Source: Labilithrix sp. (GTDB lineage: Bacteria > Myxococcota_A > Polyangia > Polyangiales > Polyangiaceae). Taken from it: 64,000 bases of DNA. Position 1 is the stretch's first letter, and each line of letters starts with the position of its first letter. The stretch covers positions 62,001 through 126,000 of the forward strand of contig JAHBWD010000009.1 in the NCBI GenBank assembly GCA_019637175.1, given 5' to 3'. The notes beneath the pieces were generated by a model that saw only the letters and a list, made by a program, of their open reading frames with translations, made no database searches and was not told the origin of the DNA. The position numbers and the translations under genes are program-made. Positions 57,689 through 64,000 of the stretch are shown piece after piece.

Positions 57689-57813
57689 GGTCGCCACCTG
57701 GACTGTAGTGACGACATCGGCGCGACGAAACGCGTCGAGCGACCGCGTGAGGTCGGCGATCACTGAGACCCGCAGCCCGTCGAGCGCGTGACTACACTAC
57801 GCCTCGAAGGCCG

Positions 57814-58848
57814 ATGGACGAGACCTACTTCGAAGGCGAGATCCGCGAACAACCCGAGACGCTGGCGCGCCTCCTCCGCGACGGCCGCGCAGCCGTCGAG
57901 CGCGTCGCGGCGATCGTGCGCGCCGCGGCGCCCGCGTGGGTCACGATCGCTGCGCGCGGCACGTCCGACAACGCGGCGCGCTACGCGCAGTACGCGCTCG
58001 GCGCCCGGAACCGGCTGTCCGTCGCGCTCGCGGCGCCGTCGCTCTTCACCGTATACGCGTCGCCGCCGAGCCTCGCGGGCGCGCTCGTCGTCGGGATCAG
58101 CCAGTCGGGGCAGTCGCCCGACATCGTCGCCGTCGTCGCGGAAGGGCGCCGGCAGGGCGCGGTGACGATCGCGGTCACCAACGATCCCGCGTCGCCGCTC
58201 GCGCGCACGGCGGAGCACACGCTCGCGCTGCATGCGGCGACCGAGCGCGCCGTCGCGGCGACGAAGACGTACTCGACCGAGCTCTTCACCGTAGCGATGC
58301 TCTCGGCGGCCCTCGCGAACGACGAAGCGGCGTGGCGCGAGCTCGCCGGCGTTCCCGAGCTGTTCGCGCGCGCGCTCGATCTCGCGTCGCCTGCGCTGGC
58401 CGCGTCGCGCTGGCGCGCGTCCGAGCGCTTCCTCGTCCTCGGCCGCGGCTTCAACTACGCCACCGCGTTCGAAATCGCGCTCAAGATCAAAGAGACGAGC
58501 TACGTGATCACGGAGCCCTATTCGTTCGCCGACTTCCTCCACGGGCCCGCCGCCATGCTCGAGCGCGGGTTCCCCGTGATCCTCGTCGCACCGTCGGCGC
58601 AGGAAGACGCGTCGTCGATGCTCGAGCTGCTCGATCGACGCGGCGCGGACGTCCTCGCCATCTCCGACGATCCCGCGGTCCTCGCGCACGCCGGCGACGC
58701 CCTCGAGCTCCCGCCGGGGATGAGCGAGTGGATCTCGCCGATCGTCGCGATCGCGCCCGGGCAGCTCTTCGCCCTCGCGCTGGCGCGCGCGCGCGGCACC
58801 GATCCCGATCGCCCGCGCGGGCTCTCGAAGGTGACCGAGACGCGCTGA
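57814..58848 (+). CDS. SIS-domain sugar-phosphate isomerase/deaminase (GlmS/NagB-II-like)
   Basis: 344 residues with two SIS domains: AARGTSDNAARYAQYALG, VGISQSGQSPDIVA and TNDPASPLARTAEHTL in the first; LGRGFNYATAFEIALKIKET, EPYSFADFLHGP in the second. The ISQSGxSPD and KETS-HGP signatures are those of GlmS C-terminal isomerase domains and NagB-II/AgaS-type glucosamine-6-phosphate deaminases; there is no glutaminase domain. Suggests use of amino sugars. The 125-bp divergent gap with the GH3 gene may hold a shared regulatory site. Confidence 0.88.
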   Translation: MDETYFEGEIREQPETLARLLRDGRAAVERVAAIVRAAAPAWVTIAARGTSDNAARYAQYALGARNRLSVALAAPSLFTVYASPPSLAGALVVGISQSGQSPDIVAVVAEGRRQGAVTIAVTNDPASPLARTAEHTLALHAATERAVAATKTYSTELFTVAMLSAALANDEAAWRELAGVPELFARALDLASPALAASRWRASERFLVLGRGFNYATAFEIALKIKETSYVITEPYSFADFLHGPAAMLERGFPVILVAPSAQEDASSMLELLDRRGADVLAISDDPAVLAHAGDALELPPGMSEWISPIVAIAPGQLFALALARARGTDPDRPRGLSKVTETR

Positions 58849-58864
58849 CCCGCGGCCGGCGCGA

Positions 58865-59653
58865 TCACCACGCCGGGCCGCGCGCGGCCGCCGCGCGCGA
58901 GGGCGGAGGCGACATCGTCACGAGCTTCGCGCGGAGGCGCTCGAACGACTCCGCGGCGCTTCGCGCGCGGGCCGAAGCCTTCGAGCGCAGCGCCGGCTTC
59001 GACGACATCGCCTTCGCGAGCGACGCGGAGCGCACCTCGGGAGCGACGAAGCGCGTGTCCTTCGCGCGAACGCTCGCCACCAGGTAGAGCCGCCCCGGGA
59101 GATCCTCGGCGCTCACGGCCGAGAGCCTGACGTAGGAGCGCCCGTCGATCGTCGTGCGCGACCCCTCTTCGGGCTCGAGCACGAGAGATTCTTGCGTATA
59201 CATCGAAATCAGCTCGAGCTCGGGGAGCTTGCTTCCCTCGGCCACCGAGACCCACACGCGCGCGGAGAGCGCGCCCTTGCCGCCGACCACCATCATCGTG
59301 AGGCTCGCGACGCCCGCCGGGTCGACGGTGAGGACGGCCGCGCCCGGCCCCGCGGGCGTCGCCGCGCGGATCTCGACGCCGTGCTCGCCGTCCTGGACGA
59401 ACGCTTCGTAGATGCCGAAGCCGGTCTCGTCGAGCGGCGTCCACAGGCTCTGGAACTGCGGATCGGTCACGAGGTTGTCCGCCGCCGTCGGCGCGGGCGC
59501 CTTCGCGACGAGCGTGCGCGCGGGCGGAGGTGGCGAGACCGCGGCGGGCGGCGACGCGACCGGAGGCGGCTCGGGCGCAGGGGGATCGTCGCCGCACGCG
59601 AGCAGCGCGACGGTGGAGAGCAAGAGGCACGAGCGAGCGAGGGAGAGCTTCAT
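58865..59653 (-). CDS. Lipoprotein of unknown function
   Basis: 262 residues. Lipobox LLACG at about 19, a Pro/Ala-rich linker to about residue 60, then a beta-rich domain (HGVEIRAATPAGPGAAVLTV, GALSARVWVSVAEGSK, RSYVRLSAVSAEDLPGRLY) resembling carbohydrate-binding jelly-roll modules, and an Ala/Arg-rich C-terminus. Lies 9 bp behind the S41-like gene, so they are probably one unit. An AT-rich codon island lies near 59195. Confidence 0.62.
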   Translation of the reverse strand: MKLSLARSCLLLSTVALLACGDDPPAPEPPPVASPPAAVSPPPPARTLVAKAPAPTAADNLVTDPQFQSLWTPLDETGFGIYEAFVQDGEHGVEIRAATPAGPGAAVLTVDPAGVASLTMMVVGGKGALSARVWVSVAEGSKLPELELISMYTQESLVLEPEEGSRTTIDGRSYVRLSAVSAEDLPGRLYLVASVRAKDTRFVAPEVRSASLAKAMSSKPALRSKASARARSAAESFERLRAKLVTMSPPPSRAAAARGPAW

Positions 59654-59662
59654 GATCGATCC

Positions 59663-61855
59663 TCAGTTGGCCTCTCGAAGCCACGCACGCGCGCGCTCGA
59701 GCATGGTGTCGCGATCGGCGAGCAGATCGCTCAGGGTCTGCACGACGTGCTCGTCGGGCTCGATCCCCTTGCCCGACTGCCACGGCGCGGTGGTGATCGC
59801 ATCCCAGGTCGATCCGATCCGCGTGTCGGAGCCCTGCACGTACGAGTCGGAGAGGCCGCTCGCGAAGCGCGGCAGGTGGTGGAGACCGCCGAAGAGCCCC
59901 ATCGTGCGCGCGGGCGCGAAGATGCGCACGCCGGGCGCGCCCTTCGCGTACGTCGCCGCGAGATCGCTCGCCGATCCGTCGACGAGGTTGAGCCACGCGA
60001 CCTTCTCCGGTCGCGGCTTCGCCGGAGCGGGCACGGCCCACCACGACGCGCCGAGCGCCCAGCACGCGGGTCGAGCGCCGCCCTGCGTCTTGCAATGCGC
60101 GAGCTCTGCGAACACGCTCGCGGGCGGATCGATCGACTCGTGCGCCCATCGGCCCACCGAGAGGAGGCGGAAGCTCGCGTCCTGTCGCACGCGCTCCGCC
60201 CACACCATGAGCGACTCGCCGCCGCCTCCGTCGCCACGGCGCTTGTCGACGAGCATGCGGCTCGCCTGGCGATCGAAGGCGCGATTGACCACGGTCGCGA
60301 GGTCCGCGCCCGGCGGCTCTCCATTGGTGAGGACGTTCACGAAGCCTTCGGCGTCGACGCTCTCGAACGCCGCCTCGTAGGCGTTCACGTCGGCGCCCAT
60401 GGGGACGTCGACGGGCAGGTGGAGGCGCACCGAGCACTTCGGCTGCGTGTCGCCGGGGAGCGTGCGCACGACCTTGCGCTGCGCGGCGACGTCGACGACC
60501 ACCTTCGACGACGAAGCGCAGTCGGGCGAGGCGCAGCGCTTCACCTCGAGCGTCTGCGCGAGCGCGGCGACGAGCTCCTGGAGCGACGCTCCTTGGAGCG
60601 CGTCGTCGACGTCGGGATCGGACGACAGCGGCGTCATCGGGACGGCGCGCGCGAGCCAGTCGCGAGGATCTTCCCCGTCGATGCTCTCGACGACGTCGCC
60701 CACGCGCAGCGGCGAGAGCGGGGCCGACTGGAACACCGCGAAGCCGCGGCCGCCTCCGAGGAGATCGCGCTCGACGAGGCCGAAGCACGCGAGCAGCTCG
60801 TTCCAGTAGCTGCGCGTGTACGTGAGCGCATGCCAGGAGAGGCGATGAAAGCGCGCCGGCCCGGCCGCGCGCGTGTGCGCGCCGCGCGCGAGGGCCGCGG
60901 CGCGCTGGAGCGGCTGCCAGAACGTCCGCGGCGTCGTCGCCGTCTCGGCCGCCGCGCGCGCGGCGGGCGAGAACATCGTGGTCGATCGCGAGGCGCCGTA
61001 GCGATCGCTGGAGAATCGCTCGAAGTACTGCGCCTGACGGGCGACGATCTCGAGGCGCTGCTCCTTCGCCGGGAGCGCGCCCCACACGATCGCCGAGTCG
61101 ACGCACAGCCCTTCGACGCACGCGCCGTCGGCGCCGCACGCGGTCTCTTCGGAGGCGAGCGTGCACTTGGCTCCGCGGGCGGGGAGCGGCCCGCGCGGGA
61201 TCACCTCGACGGCGTCGACGAGGAAGCCGCTCGTGCGAAGCGGGCTCGCCGCGGCCTCGATCACGATCGCGACGAGGCGCGTGCTCGATCCCACGGACGC
61301 GTCGACCGGGCCCGTCGCGTACTCCACCCAGCCGTCGCTCGTCGCGCGCCCCGTCTCGATGGCGTCGATCGAGGCGGTGGGGAACGACAGATCGCGGTCG
61401 GCGAGATCGCCGGACGCGTAGACGAGGCGGCCCGAGGGCTCGGCGCCGTCGGCGCGCGCCCAGAAGCGCAGCTCGACGCGTTGGCCGTGCACGCTCGCGA
61501 ACACGCCGGCGTCACCGAGGACGAGCGCGCTGCCCGCGGGGACGCGAGCCGCGTGCGTTCCCTCGATCGCGCCGTCGACGCGCCACGCGCCGGGCACGGC
61601 GCCGCCGAGCGCGGGGACCTCGCGCTCGGAGACGCGGGCCGTGCGCGCGCGATCGCCGACCTCGCCCTCGAAGCCGAACGCGATCGAGGCCGGATCGACG
61701 CGGGCGACGCCGCGCTCGACGTCGAAGTCTGCGCGCGCCGGAGCGCTGACCGCGAGGCCGGCGAGCGCAAGGCCCGGAAGGAGGCGTCCGAGGCGTCCGA
61801 GGCGTCCGAGGCGTCCGAGGCGTCCGAGGCGTCCGAGAGGAGACAAGCGGCGCAT
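59663..61855 (-). CDS. Exported S41-like protease (tail-specific protease family candidate)
   Basis: 730 residues from ATG 61855. Signal peptide built from Leu-Gly-Arg repeats (six 9-bp units), a jelly-roll-like region (about 25-215), a Cys-rich spacer, then a peptidase-like region: LRVGDVVESIDGEDPRDWLA (PDZ-like), and LVDGSASDLAATYAKG followed by GIEPDEHVVQTLSDLLADRD (S41 C-terminal signature). The nucleophile would be a Ser in GSASDLA, but the usual catalytic block is weakly conserved, so the protein may be a degenerate S41. Substrate unknown. Confidence 0.6.
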   Translation of the reverse strand: MRRLSPLGRLGRLGRLGRLGRLGRLLPGLALAGLAVSAPARADFDVERGVARVDPASIAFGFEGEVGDRARTARVSEREVPALGGAVPGAWRVDGAIEGTHAARVPAGSALVLGDAGVFASVHGQRVELRFWARADGAEPSGRLVYASGDLADRDLSFPTASIDAIETGRATSDGWVEYATGPVDASVGSSTRLVAIVIEAAASPLRTSGFLVDAVEVIPRGPLPARGAKCTLASEETACGADGACVEGLCVDSAIVWGALPAKEQRLEIVARQAQYFERFSSDRYGASRSTTMFSPAARAAAETATTPRTFWQPLQRAAALARGAHTRAAGPARFHRLSWHALTYTRSYWNELLACFGLVERDLLGGGRGFAVFQSAPLSPLRVGDVVESIDGEDPRDWLARAVPMTPLSSDPDVDDALQGASLQELVAALAQTLEVKRCASPDCASSSKVVVDVAAQRKVVRTLPGDTQPKCSVRLHLPVDVPMGADVNAYEAAFESVDAEGFVNVLTNGEPPGADLATVVNRAFDRQASRMLVDKRRGDGGGGESLMVWAERVRQDASFRLLSVGRWAHESIDPPASVFAELAHCKTQGGARPACWALGASWWAVPAPAKPRPEKVAWLNLVDGSASDLAATYAKGAPGVRIFAPARTMGLFGGLHHLPRFASGLSDSYVQGSDTRIGSTWDAITTAPWQSGKGIEPDEHVVQTLSDLLADRDTMLERARAWLREAN
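61783..61836. repeat. 9-bp tandem repeat inside a signal-peptide sequence
   Basis: Six perfect head-to-tail copies of ggcgtccga encode Leu-Gly-Arg repeats before the hydrophobic core of the signal peptide of the S41-like gene. Copy changes would move in steps of three residues. Same period and place as the repeat at 21462-21502, though a different unit. Confidence 0.88.
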
Positions 61856-61879
61856 GTCGCTGCGCACGAGCAATCCACG

Positions 61880-61952
61880 TGCCGCGCGTGACGCGCGGCA
61901 ATTCCAGCGTCATCTCTCGCGAGATCCCACGCCGTGCATGGGAGCACGGCGT
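61880..61952. promoter_or_regulatory. Two perfect hairpins in a divergent promoter gap
   Basis: TGCCGCGCG-tga-CGCGCGGCA at 61880-61900 and ACGCCGTGC-atggga-GCACGGCGT at 61929-61952 lie in the 159-bp gap between the divergent S41-like gene (start 61855) and the Sel1-repeat gene (start 62015). Both are short perfect inverted repeats without U-tracts. Operators or leader structures are possible. Confidence 0.4.
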
Positions 61953-62014
61953 GCCGTTAGAGAACCGAACACGCCGTTGACCTCCGGCGGCAAAGTCCGC
62001 GATCCTGCAGAATC

Positions 62015-63883
62015 ATGTCCGCCTCTGCACTTCGCGCTCTCGTCGTCATCCCTCTCGTCGTGCTCGCAGCTTGCAGCCCGAAGCTGCCGTCCGGTCCGGA
62101 GCTCGGGCCGAAGCGAGAGCTCGTCTCCGATTCCGATCCCGATCGCGTCCGCGTGACGATGGTCAAGAACGAGGCGGCGCCGCTGACGGTCGACTGGAAC
62201 TTCGAGCACCGCAAGTCGCTCGAGAGCCGTATGCGGCGCGGCACGATCGTCGTCAGCTTCACCGCGAAGAAGCTCGCGGTGCTCCCCGAGTGCAACGCGC
62301 CGGGCAAGTACGCCTTCGTCGGTTCGTCGCCCGGCCGAGGCTACGCGGCGGCGCACACCGCCGCCGAGCTCGAAGCAAACTTCCCGTTCAGCGCCGCGTC
62401 GCTGCGCGGGCGCCTCGCGAACGAAGGCGCGCTGGTCGCCGATCTGCGCCCCGTCGGAACGTCGAACCTCGATCAGCCCAAGGTCCTGCGCACCGATCTC
62501 CAGGGCGCCGCTTGCACGGAGGCGACGCACTACGTCGTCGAGGTTCTCCACGGAGGATTCGTGTTCGGCTCGTCGAGCGCGGTAGAGGCCGCGGCGAAGG
62601 CCGGCTTCATGGGCATGGGCGCGTCGGCGGCGACGCAATCGTCGGCGTCGCACGTCGAGCAAGAAGGCGTGCTCGCCGAGTGCGACAAGGCCGACGCATC
62701 GGCCACGACGCCGCCGGGAAAGTGCGCCGGCATCTTGCGCATCCGCATGCTGCCCCTCGAGGCGGTGAGCGAGCGGTTGGAGACGCCTTCATGCGGCGAA
62801 GGGCTGCGGTGGAACGGCGTCGCCTGCGCGAGCGAAGCGCGCGTCGCGAAGGCCGCGCCCGCGCCGGCGGCGCCGACGCGCGCCGAGGTGCCGACGCAGG
62901 CCGCGTCGGCAGACAAACCCGACGGCTTCGCGTGTGACGGCAAGGACCTCGCCGATTGCTGGCAGCAATGCAAGGCGGGAAACGCCGACTCGTGCGCGAT
63001 GACCGGCACCTTCTTCCAGCTCGGCGCCGGCGGCGCGAAGCGCGACATGAAGACGGCGAGCTCGCTCTACGAGGTGGCGTGCAAGGCCGGCTCGCGCAAG
63101 GGCTGCACCTTTCTCGGCGCGTTCTACATCGACGAGAAGCGCTATCCAGACGCGGTCGCCGCGAGCCGAAAGGCTTGCGACGCCGGCGAGCCCGGAGGCT
63201 GCACGAACCTCGGCTTCATGCTCTACAACGGGCTCGGCGTCGCCAAGGATCGCCCGAAGGCCTACGAGCTTTACACCCGCGCGTGCAAGCGACGCGAGTG
63301 GGCCTCGTGCAACAACGCGGGCGTGATGGTGACGTTCGCGACCGGCGGCGTCACCGCGGATCCGCCGGCCGGCTGCCGGATGTTCGCGCAGGCGTGCGAG
63401 GCGACGAACAAGGAGATCGGCTGCGCCAACCTCGCGCTCTGCATCGAGAACGGCATCGGTCATCCGCGCGACGCCAACAAGGCGCTCGAGCTCTACGTCG
63501 ACTCGTGCAACCGCCGGAGCGCGTTCGCGTGCGTGTGGGGAGGCCTCCTGTTCGAGTCGCGCGGGCGCGACAAGGCCACGGTCGGCAAAGCGCTCGCGGC
63601 CTACGAGGCGGCTTGCGACTTCCCCGATCCGGGCTACTGCGTCTCGACGAGCGAGATCATGACGGCGCTCCCGGGGAGCTACGATCTCGACATGATCGAT
63701 CGCCGGGCGTGCGACGGCGGCGATCAGCGCGGCCTCGCCTGCTACAACGCCGCGCTCGTCTACGAGCGCGGCCTCGGCGGCATCGCCAAGGACATCGGCA
63801 AGGCCAACGCGCTCCTCAAGAAGGCGTGCAAGCAGTACGACACCAAGAAGGCGTGTCGCCCGGCCGGCGTGCTGCCGAACTGA
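62015..63883 (+). CDS. Lipoprotein with Sel1-like repeats
   Basis: 622 residues. Lipobox LAACS at about 19. The N-terminal half (to about residue 300) is a beta-rich domain with three or four Cys and an Ala/Pro linker. The C-terminal half is six or so Sel1-like repeats (DSCAMTGTFFQLGAGGAKRD; GGCTNLGFMLYNGLGVAKDR; LACYNAALVYERGLGGIAKD), each with two Cys as in the Helicobacter cysteine-rich proteins (HcpA type). The fold is an alpha-alpha solenoid used for protein-protein contacts; surface role inferred. Confidence 0.82.
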   Translation: MSASALRALVVIPLVVLAACSPKLPSGPELGPKRELVSDSDPDRVRVTMVKNEAAPLTVDWNFEHRKSLESRMRRGTIVVSFTAKKLAVLPECNAPGKYAFVGSSPGRGYAAAHTAAELEANFPFSAASLRGRLANEGALVADLRPVGTSNLDQPKVLRTDLQGAACTEATHYVVEVLHGGFVFGSSSAVEAAAKAGFMGMGASAATQSSASHVEQEGVLAECDKADASATTPPGKCAGILRIRMLPLEAVSERLETPSCGEGLRWNGVACASEARVAKAAPAPAAPTRAEVPTQAASADKPDGFACDGKDLADCWQQCKAGNADSCAMTGTFFQLGAGGAKRDMKTASSLYEVACKAGSRKGCTFLGAFYIDEKRYPDAVAASRKACDAGEPGGCTNLGFMLYNGLGVAKDRPKAYELYTRACKRREWASCNNAGVMVTFATGGVTADPPAGCRMFAQACEATNKEIGCANLALCIENGIGHPRDANKALELYVDSCNRRSAFACVWGGLLFESRGRDKATVGKALAAYEAACDFPDPGYCVSTSEIMTALPGSYDLDMIDRRACDGGDQRGLACYNAALVYERGLGGIAKDIGKANALLKKACKQYDTKKACRPAGVLPN

Positions 63884-63886
63884 ACC

Positions 63887-64000
63887 TCACGATCCGCGCG
63901 CTTCGCGCCGGCCCCCGCCGACGAGCATCTCCGCGAGCTTGCGACGGTCTCCGACGCCCTTCGCGGTCCGCGGGAAGTCGTCGACGAAGTAGAATCGCTT
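63887..64000 (-). CDS. C-terminal end of an acyl-CoA synthetase / AMP-binding enzyme (partial)
   Basis: Only the last 37 residues lie in the window: KRFYFVDDFPRTAKGVGDRR followed by KLAEMLVGGG. The 'FVDDFPRTaKGKvdRRKLAE' pattern is the C-terminal signature of acyl-CoA and related AMP-forming synthetases, with the catalytic lysine region (TAKG). The bulk of the gene is to the right. Convergent with the Sel1 gene (3-bp gap). Confidence 0.7.
   Translation of the reverse strand, partial: KRFYFVDDFPRTAKGVGDRRKLAEMLVGGGRREARGS

Noticed and set aside
59192..61891. 899-codon open frame on the plus strand
   Set aside because: Antisense shadow of the S41-like and adjacent lipoprotein genes with low-complexity Arg/Ala/Glu composition and no domain.

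Overview
The window is very GC-rich with near-saturated G/C in third codon positions, and it is packed with predicted outer-membrane lipoproteins, a eukaryote-type Ser/Thr kinase, an FHA-domain sigma-54 activator, large hybrid sensor kinases and a protease ending in a MYXO-CTERM-type tail. This points to a myxobacterium-like member of the Myxococcota (order Polyangiales or a relative). That assignment is inference from gene content; no rRNA gene is present to settle it. I find no insertion sequence, prophage, CRISPR array, tRNA or rRNA.

Layout. 1-693: start of fusA (minus) behind a strong promoter and a structured leader. 988-5362: a frameshifted small lipoprotein, then two GT-C type membrane glycosyltransferases and a MopE-like lipoprotein with overlapping ends. 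5487-7817: a large hemopexin-repeat lipoprotein. 7825-11341 (minus): Ser/Thr kinase, PEGA-like protein and FHA/sigma-54 activator, translationally coupled. 11395-13105: an unknown protein and a winged-helix-like regulator. 13351-13778: remnant of a nucleotidyltransferase toxin-antitoxin-like pair between two copies of a hairpin. 13869-14750: rpsL-rpsG with its own promoter and terminator, separated from fusA by about 13 kb. 15040-20355 (minus): GIDE-domain protein, UppP, and a coupled secreted esterase plus permuted-papain-like lipoprotein. 20496-30871: tRNA/rRNA methyltransferase, a 330-bp imperfect palindrome, a BNR-like lipoprotein, a sugar epimerase, a MYXO-CTERM protease, a DUF362/DUF2064 pair, small unknowns and an M19 dipeptidase. 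31043-40578: IPT/TIG lipoprotein, unknown lipoproteins, di-haem cytochrome, PHB-depolymerase-like esterase, M15/extensin-like peptidase, a membrane-bound sulfatase-fold enzyme and a cNMP-GGDEF diguanylate cyclase.

40590-50330 (minus) is the most distinctive region. An outer-membrane-like protein, an ECF sigma factor and its membrane partner are followed by five lipoprotein genes: a Cys-rich Stig1-like protein, two 'WGSSANDVWAVG' beta-propellers, an RCC1 propeller and an IgGFc-binding-like protein. The five are joined by 4-bp ATGA overlaps. This looks like a single regulated surface-display system that I cannot match to a named one.

50454-63883: a phosphatase, a PAS-PAS-HK-REC-HK hybrid kinase coupled to a lone receiver, a VOC protein, a GH3 glycosidase divergent from a SIS-domain sugar isomerase, an S41-like protease and a Sel1-repeat lipoprotein. 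The window ends inside an acyl-CoA-synthetase-like gene (minus).
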